This document shows positions 37,294 through 47,924 of a DNA stretch of 64,000 bases, one piece after another. The notes beneath the pieces are model-generated. The model saw nothing but the letters and a program-made list of their open reading frames with translations. It ran no database searches and was not told the origin of the DNA. Source of the stretch: Trichinella spiralis (lineage: Eukaryota; Nematoda; Enoplea; Trichinellida; Trichinellidae); assembly GCA_000181795.3 (NCBI GenBank), contig CM012953.1, positions 13,147,520-13,211,519 on the forward strand, read 5' to 3'. Position numbers and translations under genes: made by a program. Position 1 is the first letter of the stretch, and every line of letters begins with the position of its first letter.

Positions 37294-38505
37294 TTATTCA
37301 CGTAAAGCGATGAGAAGCAAATTCTCAGGGCTTGTTTGCAGGGGAACAAACTGAACCAAGCGGACAGAAAATCCGAATCTTTGCAAATAAGCAGCCCGTG
37401 CCCAATTGAGCAACACTTTCGCTTTGTGACCAACTTCTTCACGATTTACCGTAAAGCAATTATCACAAGCAGAGTCAACTTCAGAACACGAACTACACTT
37501 GATTGTGCACATCTTATCCTCCAAGCTTGCAAAACCGCACGTCGACCAGCTGATAATTCTTCGAAATTCAGCAAACTGATCTGCTTCAAAGTGGAAAAAA
37601 GTGAACAACTCTTTGCCACAAAACTGAGACCATTTGCACCGATGATGACAGCACGGAGCCATGATCAGAGCTTTAATTTGCACTGATGCGTCAGACAAAC
37701 TGTTCACCACTGAAACCAACGCTGCATCAAAAGCAGAACCACAAAGATGCTTACAAATTGCTACAGTATATTTTGTAATTTTCAACTGATCGATACAATT
37801 GAGCATAACATGTTCGATGCCACATCGAATTCGAGTAAAGCAATCTCGCCGCTGGCCATCGGCTACAGCTTTATTTTCGTATTTGTAACGCTTGCCGCTT
37901 TGTTCGATCAAAACGTACCGGTGTCGAGCATCATCACCTTGTTGGTGGAAAATTGTACTAAGCCAATAGGTCAGCTTGGCTCGACCGGCACCAAACTCCA
38001 AAAACGAAACCGACTCGTCGGATTCGAGCAAATTTAACGCATTCAAATGGCCCAAAATGGAAGAAACTTGGTCACGGTCTCTTTTACACTTTTCGCCCGT
38101 TGAACCGAACTTTTCCAAACTCATAGCTTCTAATTTTTCATACGGTATGAATTCAACTGGTATATCCAGTTGGAGTTGTTCATAAACTTTTATCACCATT
38201 CTTAAAGTGTTAACGCTGACATTAACTTTGCCAAAACATTCAGACTTATCTGACAAATCCAACAAATTTACATCCCTTTTGAACCAGGGTTGGTTTGCAT
38301 TTTTTGACTGATTGCATCGTTGTAAATGGCCATCCAGATGTTCAACGTGGACCGAATGTGCCGGATCCAGAGGGCAAGGAATGCGAGATTCCGGATTCGA
38401 TATATAGTTGTGTTCGCCGCAGTACAGTTGACCACTTTTCACCAACATTCGACACCGTCTTTGCTTCCGAGGCACAATGTACTGACATCTGGAAACGTTA
38501 TCCAT
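37294..38505 (-). CDS. TRMT13: tRNA 2'-O-methyltransferase TRM13/TRMT13 (single exon)
   Basis: TRM13 methylates the 2'-OH of nucleotide 4 in the acceptor stem of certain tRNAs. One uninterrupted ORF of 403 residues begins at the ATG at 38505 (MDNVSRCQYIV); the frame extends slightly upstream without another ATG. The N-terminus holds the family's CCCH-type zinc motif (C-x7-C-x10-C-x3-H, with CRML and YCGEH), then a CHHC-type finger (CPLDPAHSVH ... HLQRCN). The methyltransferase core has FLEFGAGRAKLTYWLS for SAM binding, YVLIEQSGKRYK and the characteristic MAPCCHHRC. A further Cys-rich stretch (CSSCSEVDSACDNC) occurs near residue 350, and the end FSVRLVQFVP plus NLLLIALRE agrees with the family. 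Human TRMT13 is somewhat longer (481). Lack of introns is unusual beside its many-exon neighbours and could mean an old retrocopy that replaced the parent. Confidence 0.93.
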   Translation of the reverse strand: MDNVSRCQYIVPRKQRRCRMLVKSGQLYCGEHNYISNPESRIPCPLDPAHSVHVEHLDGHLQRCNQSKNANQPWFKRDVNLLDLSDKSECFGKVNVSVNTLRMVIKVYEQLQLDIPVEFIPYEKLEAMSLEKFGSTGEKCKRDRDQVSSILGHLNALNLLESDESVSFLEFGAGRAKLTYWLSTIFHQQGDDARHRYVLIEQSGKRYKYENKAVADGQRRDCFTRIRCGIEHVMLNCIDQLKITKYTVAICKHLCGSAFDAALVSVVNSLSDASVQIKALIMAPCCHHRCKWSQFCGKELFTFFHFEADQFAEFRRIISWSTCGFASLEDKMCTIKCSSCSEVDSACDNCFTVNREEVGHKAKVLLNWARAAYLQRFGFSVRLVQFVPLQTSPENLLLIALRE

Positions 38506-39477
38506 TTTCAAAAATTAACGTTTTCAGAAACGACATAAATATCTTCACATCAGTATTGCACTACCTAAGCAAGCACTTATTAAAATCGACCATTTGTAAC
38601 GCAAAAATACAAACGAACACAAATCACTTTTCAATTTACAAATGCAAAAAATTAAAATTACATTTAAAAAAGCAAAAAACAACATTTTAAAAAAGCTAAA
38701 TTTTTGAAATTAAAATTTTCTAAACAATTTAAAAAAACAATTCTACCATAACACTCGTTCATAATTTAATAGTCAAATGGAATTACATGTACAATATAAA
38801 GGAAAAGCAGGTATAACTACAGTAATTATATAAGCACCCATCCAATTCTAAGCTATTTAACTTTTGAATTAATTTTCACTTGGATCATCAAACGTGTGCT
38901 TTTACGATTTTCATCATTACAGTTTTAATTTCTATTTAATTTTCTTCGACTGCACTTTCTGCATTAAAAAGTTAAAATTCGTCAGATGGGCCTTCTGGAC
39001 TTATAGAGAAATTTTCTTTATCCTTCTTTCACTAAATTAAGATTTTAATCTGTTGAAAGTGATGAAGTGTGAATCCATCTTATGGAAATGCTTTTCACTG
39101 GCCTCTGCTAAAAGAGATTTCATTAGCTGACAATTCCTAATACATCGTCAGCTAATAAGTCTTAGTCATGAATGGCAGCATTATTTCAGCTTTTTTTGGT
39201 CAAAATATTTCATTTACAATTTCCATACCTTTAGTTGAATTTTAACTATGTATATCGCATTTTATGATGTATCATTATGTATCGTTTTCACATTTAATTT
39301 TTGTGACAGTGATGCAAGATAGAAAGAAGTATTCAGACGCTGTAGACGTCTCTCAGGTGTAAATAAGTAAAAATTAATTTTTCAAAATTGTACAAAAAAG
39401 CACCATAAATTACAAAAATGTTACATTAAAAGTTTAATATATAAAAAAACATCAAAATGAAACAACGTCAAAAAAAA
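38506..39477. other. Intergenic, no feature seen
   Basis: This lies between APC7 and TRMT13, which are on the same strand. It is AT-rich with no exon found, and should include the APC7 3' UTR and the TRMT13 promoter. Confidence 0.4.
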
Positions 39478-41725
39478 TCACGGATTATAGGGTGAACGAT
39501 TGGAATTCATACTTTGCCTGCGGTTTCTTGTATTCCTCGCAGGAGCATTCATTAAAGCTAAGTATCTTAATTCTGGCCACACTCCAACCGTTTCAGGTGT
39601 TACGGTTTGAAGGGCATCTTCGCTTAAATTTTCCAAATTTTCGTTGTTTTCATCTCTTTCAGCCAAACTACCCACTTCCATTTCTAAACTAGAGGACATA
39701 CTGCGCAATGCATTTTGAACTGCATTAAACGACATTGCTTCGTTCAATGAACTCGGTTTCGCGTCTTCTACCATTGCCGTACTTAAAATTCAAATGAACA
39801 GTCTTTCAAAATATTGAAATAAGACTATTTTAATTATAAATTTAATCAACTTACAACTGATCATAATCGTCAAGCTTGCCCATCATCCATTTAACTTCGC
39901 GCATCACTTTTAATAATTCTGGATGAGTCTTGTAAACTGATAACACAGACGTGAGATAAGCTTCTGCGCGTTCGTACTCACTTTTTGTTATATACAAATC
40001 AACTAACGTGTAAATGGCTGGCAAATAATACGGAGACATCTTTAATGCACTTTCCAATGAGCATGTTGCTTCACGATGAGACTTCCCATCACTACTATTA
40101 TCCTGATTGCTATCAATGATCTCCATATGAATGATCACTTTAGCATGAAGAGTGGACGTCGGAGCTGTACTACCGATACGATATATACAAACGGTCGCCG
40201 TTTCTTTGGCATCTTCGTAACGTTTCAATTTTATCAAGACGCTAACCATTGTTTCATATACTTCAAATCTAAAATTTATCAAAATATACACAGTCTCTGT
40301 GAATTTATATATCTACCTATATATGTATATGCGCATATTGTGATCAGAAAAAGATATATTTCAGTTTTATTACCTGCGTGGATTCATACACAATGCTTTA
40401 TGCAAATATGGTATCGCTTCTTTCGGTTTGGGCCCCTCCGCCAAAAGTATACCAGCAATCAAATAGCCTTCAAAATGTGGCATATTAACAGTGCCTTGGC
40501 CTTTTTTTGCATAGGAGAATCCTTCTTCAATCTGGAACGAATAACGGCAAAAATATGCCAAAGCAGTGTACGTTTGGACTGAAAATTTGAAATGAGTTAT
40601 CAAATGCCATAATATTGCCTCGGCATCTTTCGTTCGGTTCAGTGACAACAACAGCGCAATGTAACCGTCCAAATCCTACAATATTTGAAAAAAAAAACAG
40701 CTAAAAGATATCCATTAAATAAATAAAAATGCATCCAATTAACGTGCAAATTACCTCCGGATTGTATGGGTCAAAGCGAAAACATTTTTGATAATAATCA
40801 GCTGCTTCAATCATGAAACCACAAAGTTTACTAACTGCAGCTAGTTGCCGCAAAATTACTGCATTCTCTTTCAATACCTCGGCAACCTTCTTCAAACACA
40901 TCAAACCATTAAGCAAATTCCTTGAAGTAATTTCAATTTGAGCGTCGAACCAATCATCGAACCAAGATTCACCAAGCAATTCCCTCAGCTTGAGTCCATT
41001 TTTCGATGTCCAAGTTTCTATCGTATTTTTCACTTCGTCAGACATTCCGAAATTCAAAACTCGTACCAAAGTATACAAAGCATATGGAAATTCACCTTCA
41101 ATCGAACAATAATAATCACTCTCAAATTATAAAAATTAATAACAGTCATAATTGTCAATAAATACCCAATATCTCTTTAGAAATGTTAACTGCTTTCTCA
41201 TTATCACAGACTTTAAAATAGCAATCTGCTAAACAGGCCAACAACTTGAATGATCGATGTTTTGCAATTAAACTTTCCAATAACCCAACTGCTTCATTCA
41301 TGCAGCCCACATTTATGAAGCTTTTTACAATTCGAAATTCATGCTCTAGATAAGCTTCTGATAAGCCAATAGTTTCCTTCTTTAAAAATGTCTTCGAAAT
41401 TGTAGCAGCTGCAAAATTATACGAAGTTAAACTCTTGTTTTAACATGCCAAAGGTAGATGCTTTCTTGTTCATCTACTCACACTTGGAATCTAGCTTGCG
41501 CAAATCTCGCAGTGCACTTTGATAAACAAACTTTGCTTTTTCATATAAGCCACGTTCAAAAAGTGCTAATGCATAACACTGCATTGCTTCATAATGTTCT
41601 CTTTCTCCTAAGATAGTTAAGCACATCGTATCTTTAGTTTCTACGATGGAACCTAAGTAAATAACGTCGTCGTACATCTCATTCAACAGCAATGCCTGCA
41701 ACGCTTCCACTAACGTTGCTGCCAT
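39478..41725 (-). CDS. ANAPC7: Anaphase-promoting complex subunit 7 (TPR protein)
   Basis: APC7 is a TPR scaffold subunit of the APC/C ubiquitin ligase that drives exit from mitosis. Six exons (41725-41482, 41408-41166, 41095-40755, 40675-40374, 40268-39855, 39781-39478) join in frame into 615 residues, close to the vertebrate length of about 565-600. TPR-like helices run through most of the protein: HYEAMQCYALALFERGLYEKA, AADYYQKCFRFDPYNPE, AIPYLHKALCMNPRRFEVYE, and SLESALKMSPYYLPAIYTLVD. The last exon is acidic and low in complexity, as in APC7. Other multi-TPR proteins (APC3, APC6, APC8) were considered; the order of N-terminal region, PYNPE block and acidic tail fits APC7 best. It lies 261 bp downstream of RpS28 on the same strand. 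Confidence 0.85.
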
Positions 41726-41986
41726 TGCGCTTAAAATAACAATATAAAAAATGTAAAGCATACTTAATAAACATCAGAAACTGAAATAGATAATCAAATG
41801 AATAAATTGCTAACAAATACAACAAAAACAACATTTCAGTTTTTCAATTTTATTTTTTCAATCCATTAGAAATGGTTCACAATTCACTGCTCATGACTTG
41901 GCACGCCTGCCTAAAACATAAACAATATTAGTATATACAAATTTAATAAAATATTTCAAAATAAAATTCATACCCATGATTCAAAA

Positions 41987-42974
41987 TTATCGAAGACGAC
42001 GCGCTTCTCGTTCTGATTCAAGCAATGTTAAAATATCTCCCTCTCGTACTGGCCCTTTCACATTTCGAATGATACAACGCTTCGGATCGCCAATAAATTC
42101 TACTCGCACCTAAAACAAATTTTTATAGATAATTCATAAACGACAGCTAAACATTTAATCAGTTTAACAATAAAACAATCAAATTCAACATCGAAACAAA
42201 AAAATTAAATTATATGACATAGTAATACTCATGGCATTTTTCACATCAATTAGTTAAATTCTTACCACATATTTGCATTGCCGTTTTGAAAAACATCATT
42301 TTGACATCTGAATGCCATTCTTACAGTATGAATAATTATTCGCTATCTTAAAAAGCCAATATTTCAATACAGATGAAATTCAAATTACTTTTCCCCTGAA
42401 CAAACTTAACTTTTGCATAAAATGAATATTAAAAAACAACAGAAGTACAAAAAGCCTCAATTATTATTATGCCACAACCGCAGTATTAAGAGTTTTGAAG
42501 TTTTATTAGATATGGCAAGCATTATTAGAATAGCAAGTATAATCTTCATTGCCTATCCAGTGCTTCTAAGAAAATGTAATACTGTTATTACTCTCTTCAA
42601 AATCATTATTATGATCAAATATAATGTTAGCTTGAAAGAAAGAAATCCGTTTTCAACTATTAAAAATAAAAGATATCAAAATAATGGCTAAGAAAACACA
42701 AGATGCTAAAATTTCAGAGAAAAATTTACGTATAAGTGAGTGAAACAAAAAATTAACAATATAAGAAAGAAGAGATTAAATAAAACATTATAAGTAAGGA
42801 TGAATTAAAAATTAATTTTCAATATGTTTTGAAACTGTAACTCACTTGAGTACACTGTCCTTGCGAACCAGTTCGCCCCAAAATTTTCGTCACCTAAATG
42901 CAAACACATACGTAAAAACAGATAAAACAATTAACTAATAAATTCACTTTCGCCAGTTGAATCGATTTATCCAT
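41987..42974 (-). CDS. RPS28: 40S ribosomal protein S28
   Basis: Three exons (42974-42948, 42893-42846, 42109-41987) give a 65-residue protein, near the 69 of human RpS28. The conserved core is unmistakable: [49 protein letters not shown] and the C-terminus REARRLR. It is a small OB-fold protein of the 40S subunit near the mRNA exit channel. The first coding exon is only 27 nt (MDKSIQLAK). The second intron is about 740 nt, far longer than is usual here. Within it, the open frame 42413-42691 (+) has no family resemblance. APC7 follows 261 bp downstream on the same strand. Confidence 0.97.
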
Positions 42975-43412
42975 AGCACAAACTGAGAAAAAGTTATCCA
43001 AAATACAACAACGTGTCTATACAGTAAGATATCGATGCACAAAAGTAAAAATAAAGCATACTGTAATTTGTACTGCTTGTCAATAAATATGAACTAAATT
43101 TTTTAGTTTTAAGATTTCATTAAAAAAACACTTAAATGTGTAACAAAATTATTGTTTAATATAATAAAAAGCTAATTTCAATAATCTGATTAGTAATTTT
43201 TCTACATATTTCTTCTTCATCAAATAAAATTTTTGCATGAACCATAATACTTCAATACTATTTCCATTAATATTTGTTGCCTATTAGTGTGCGTTATATT
43301 GTTAAAAAGCACTTCTAATGAATAGCACAAAATGTAAGTGTAATTACCGAACTTCAGTAAGCAAAGCAGACAGCTGCGTTCCTATGGAAGCGGCACTAGG
43401 GCGGCCGCCATT
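42975..43412. other. Upstream region of RpS28
   Basis: This is AT-rich up to about 43340, then becomes more GC-rich just before the hAT MITE (GGGCGGCCGCCA at 43399). It presumably holds the RpS28 promoter. No coding exon was seen. Confidence 0.4.
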
Positions 43413-43420
43413 CCCTAGCG

Positions 43421-43995
43421 CAGGGATAGGCAAACTTTTTCTATCATCGAACCCTTATGGATTCCTTGATGCCTCATCGACCCCCAAGCTCCTAAAAATA
43501 TTATTAATACTGAATTTTTTTATCATAAGGTATTGCTTTTGCGCTTTTCACCTTTACTAATTCTCGATTAAATTCATTTCACCTTTACGTTCAATTTATC
43601 CCATCTTCAGTTAATATATCTGTTGCTATAATGGCCGTATTCATGTGAATAATAATGTTAATAACTTCATGATTAAGTTAAAGGTAGTTGATAATTCTTT
43701 AACTATTTCGCATTGTTAATGAGAAGGATGTGTTTGATGAGCGACAGCAAGGGCACTGATATTTGGCTGGAGGTTGGTGAGTTTTTGGCGTAAACGAACG
43801 CATTTCCAGATTTAATCTGTTCCTCTGCTTTGTTCCTTTTTTGTGGTGTCCCTTGATAGTTCAGAAAATTATAAATTACTGTTACAAAATATTTCTACAC
43901 GAAGTAAATTCTTCAAATGGGATTTCAAAGTTTGTATTCGAACCCGGAGTTCATCGACCCCAAAAGGTCGATATCGACCACTTTGACTACCCTTG
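43421..43995. mobile_element. 575-bp hAT-type MITE with 8-bp target duplication
   Basis: The left end starts CAGGGATAGGCAAACTT; the right end, read on the minus strand, starts CAAGGGTAGTCAAAGTG. The two agree at most positions and fit the CAGNGNTGGNCAAA pattern typical of hAT termini. Direct flanks are CCCTAGCG at 43413-43420 and CCCTAGTG at 43996-44003, an 8-bp target duplication with one mismatch, the hAT length. Subterminal ATCGAACCC, ATCGACCCC and GTCGATATCGACC motifs look like transposase-binding repeats. There is no transposase inside, so it is non-autonomous. It sits about 450 bp upstream of the RpS28 start. Confidence 0.88.
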
Positions 43996-44003
43996 CCCTA
44001 GTG

Positions 44004-47000
44004 GTTGGCCGAATAATTTTATCGCTTAAGTAACGTTTATTTATTGGTTTCGGCAAGATTTTCAGCAGTTAGTTAAACGATTGCTAAGTGATGAATGAGA
44101 ATATGATAAGCGCCATAGACAATATTATCGTCAATGTTTGTTCTAAAAAACACAATATATCATTCGAATAATAAAAATTATGTTTAGGTTGATCTCAGGT
44201 TGTAAAGTTTTATTTGCAGATCACAAACACACAACGTTCGTGTAGCCACCACCCCCGCTAATATGTTATGTTTCCTCCATCAGTGCCACTGAAAGTAAAC
44301 TGTATAAATGCTGAGCGGCAGATTCAATTACGCTGAAGAGCTTTATTTTTATTCGTGTGTGTAATTTGTGATATCCACAGATAAAATATATATTAACTTT
44401 ACTCTGCAATCCAAATCCAATGCAAAGGCAAAGGAAAGAATAAGGTAGTAAAACACATGAAACATGCTACGTTAAAAAACTACCTTTTTTAACTTTTGAC
44501 ATAATACTCAAAAAATAAAAGACAATATTAAGTGTTTTTTTCAAAAAAGAGAACTGAAAACCAAGTGAGCGATTCGTATGTAGACATTTATATACATCCC
44601 TAAGTGAAAGATGTCTCATCACTCTCCAGAAACTAGTACATTGATCCCCCCAAATTAACGGATTATGGATACCCCATAATCCTACAACAAAAATTTTCAA
44701 TACATAAGTATTGGTATTTGTATATTTACCTTGAATTCAGTAAATATTACCAACGATTAGATCGTTTGGACTTCTAGTTCAACTTATAAAATCAAATAAG
44801 AAATTGGGTTTTGTTAGGTTATGTTTTTCAAATTATATGAAAAGAAAGTTTCTTTATTTCTTAGCATTATAATTTTTTAGTAACAAAAAATTAATTTTTT
44901 TCGCTTTTCTACAAGTGATAAAAGAACACTATCATAATTTACGGTTCTGTATGACCAATTATTACAGTACAACCCTTATGTAATAGCGATGCATAAAATT
45001 CTTTTCTCTTTTAAATGAATATTGTGGCACTTCAGTTTACATTCTTTATGAGCTTCTCCAATAATATTTTAATGTTTTGTCGATTCCGGCAAAAATTTTT
45101 AATCTTGCATTATTTATTATTTGCAAAAGAAGTTTAACAGCTCTTTTCTTAAGTTTAGCGTCACTTAGCTTAAAATAATGTTCACATAATTCACTTTTAA
45201 TTATTTTAATTGTATTTTTCTTAACTGATCACTGTTAAATAAGCAAAAAGCAGTTCTGTAACAGAATGCATTATAAAATTTTCCAGCCCATATAAGCATA
45301 TCTGTACAATATAGGCAAACCAATATAAACAAAGAAGCGGTTTCTTGAACCTACCACTGCAAATTAATGCTTGCGCACACGTTTTACGGTAACTACAGTA
45401 AACTATTTTATATAAGAAAATATATGTGAACGAATAAAAATACAAATAAATAAATTTATGTATTTTATTTTGTTCGTATATTTTTTGTTGTTGTTTTTAT
45501 GTTATAATTGCTCCCATTCAGAGGAAGTTTATGACCCGACTTTATGTGATCCTTCATAAATTACAGAAAAAAATGTGAATGTATGGAAATCTTTGAAGTA
45601 TCATTGAGGCTGAGTTGCCTAATTTGATTACGCACCACAATTTTTAGAGGAACAGTGGACTCTGTGGAACAGCGCCAAGATGTTGCTGAAATTAATGCTT
45701 TATTCTTACGAATGAGCGGTACAGTAATATACTTAGATATCTTGATTGCTGGAAGTGACAGATGAGAGCACTAGGTTGAAACAGTTCTGCGTCCATTGCG
45801 AGAAAACACATAATGGTTAAATGAAGAAAGCATCATTTTCCGATGACGCTGTCGAAATTCAAGATTGGTGAAGAAGGGATACACCCGACAGACGAAGCAA
45901 AGAAGCACAAAGACTTTTCAAAATAAAATTCCTGGATTTTTCAGATCAAAACAATGATCTGAAAGTGGCACTTCACTGCAGGCATTTTATGGCAGTAGTA
46001 AGACTTATTAAGAAATATATTCCTTCGAAAATGGTTAGCAGCTATCAGAGGAATATCAGAAGATGGTATTGTAGGATGGCAAAGTCAGAATTCTGCCTAA
46101 ACTAAGGAAGGAGGGGTTAGAGGTACGTCAAGCGCGATGTATTCTCAAAACGTAGCTGGAAGTTGCGTTTAATGACAAGCAATGGACTCGTAAGATGGAA
46201 CAAATTAAAAAGAATTGTAGAATTTGTGAGGAAAATTGAAGAAGCCTTCTGTTAGCATCTATTCATCTTGGATTTGACCTAAAAGACCATATACAAATGT
46301 TTAATGTTAATTTCTTGCAGACATTCATGTGAATTCTCAGTTGAAAGCCCTGAAAAAAAGTTGACGATGAATGATAAGCGAAGAGAACGATCCGACTGAG
46401 AAAGATGACTGATGTTGATATGGAAACAAAGCCAGCAAAGCAAAAGTTGCTTGCAATGACAACTACGCTTACAGCGATTTTGGGAAGAAGTCATCATTAA
46501 ATGGATAAGTATGACTTTGAAAATTCCTCGAAGAGCAGTTTAAACTTGGGACTTGTTTCATAAGATCAGATCAGAGACTTGTTTACCACGAGATGTGGTT
46601 GCGCAATGGTCAGGATACTTCTTTCCCTCTCCAGACGGCTCTACCAACCCCCAGCTGCCGTGCCAACTGAATCAGCTTGATGCTTCTTTTAAAGTACAGT
46701 TACAGTTGCAAACACAGGAATGGTATGCAGGACAAGAGTGAAAGAATGGTGAACCCCGATTCGCTGCATAACAAGTGCGTCAACAGGTCAAAAAGTCGAA
46801 GTATGGTGAAACCGTCGGAGTTTTGAGGAAGTTTGGAAATCATGTCGAGTATGAATGGAACATCTACCCCGCAAACTTTCACAGCTCTGTATTCTGTCTA
46901 CTGTGTTGTATATTTGTATAATCTTGTTCAAATAAAATATTTTCCGGATGTCCGTATTTGAGTGCCAACATTTGAATAGGCAGTATTTAAGGTGTTGCCA

Positions 47001-47924
47001 TTCCTTATAACTTTCTGAGCGTTTTAAGTTGATTTAAGTTCATTATTTCAAAATACAAATCGTGACCATTCACATTCATGGTTAACAACAAAGCACTGGT
47101 GAATGGTTGACAAAGAAATCAGAATTATTCGAGTATTTTTGAAGAGATGTAATGCAGGTAATATCTTGAACCAATAATAGCTGGGGATTTTTCTGAGTGT
47201 ATCAGTAATTTCTGACATGATGCTCAGTGTGCAATATATGACAGTTGTGTTACATTAAGCTGCTATTGATGATGAATGACAGTTTTTTTTTAATTATCAG
47301 TTTCAATCAGAAAAACTATGAATCACAAAAGAATTTCTGTCACGTCACGTCAGTTTTCTTTTGAATTATGAAAACATATTTCAACGTTTTCTAATACTTC
47401 TACGCCATTTGGGAATGCAAATTGAAAAGATTAAAAGTATTTCTGCATTTGTTATTCAATTGTGCAGATTTGGTGATATTTACATAAATTTATGTTTTGC
47501 AGTGGAATTTTAGTTTATGAAAAATGAGAATAACATTTAATTTATTATAATAAATTTTAGCGGCATCAAGTATATCAATTACTTTGATACATATCGAATT
47601 GGGGAAAATCTTCATATTTTAATTTATTTATCATTTTAAATGTCATAAAAATAACACCACCATTTAATATTGTTATTATATAAATATGTGATTGTATAAT
47701 AATATTATCTTTAAATTTTTCTTTCAAACTTTACGAACAAATGTTTAAACATATAATATAGATAAAATAGATTTTTTTAAACAGAATATTTAAAAAGAAA
47801 TAAAAAGTAAAAAAAAGATAATATTTTTTACTTGTAAAAATTGTTAATAACATGTTGTGCAATTTGAAAAGAAGTGACATTGCAGAGATCAGTCGTTCTT
47901 AATAATGTTAAGCTGCTTTTTTTC
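44004..47924. other. Intergenic, no gene recognised; degraded GC-richer part
   Basis: The stretch from about 45640 to 46960 is less AT-rich and includes several short open frames (46279-46497 -, 46553-46741 +, 46700-46882 -), but none resembles a known family. It ends in an AATAAA-containing run near 46935. It could be an old inserted element or dead gene; I found no terminal repeats. The remainder is AT-rich. Confidence 0.4.

Noticed and set aside
37336-38690. Several forward open frames of 66-131 codons
   Set aside because: Antisense to the TRMT13 gene, whose frame explains the region fully.
43925-43950. TTCGAACC box suggestive of a tRNA TψC arm
   Set aside because: It lies inside the hAT MITE and no cloverleaf could be drawn around it.
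46553-46882. Pair of overlapping frames (62 and 60 codons) in the GC-richer part
   Set aside because: No recognisable domain, and frames on opposite strands overlap; listed only as possible decay of an old element.
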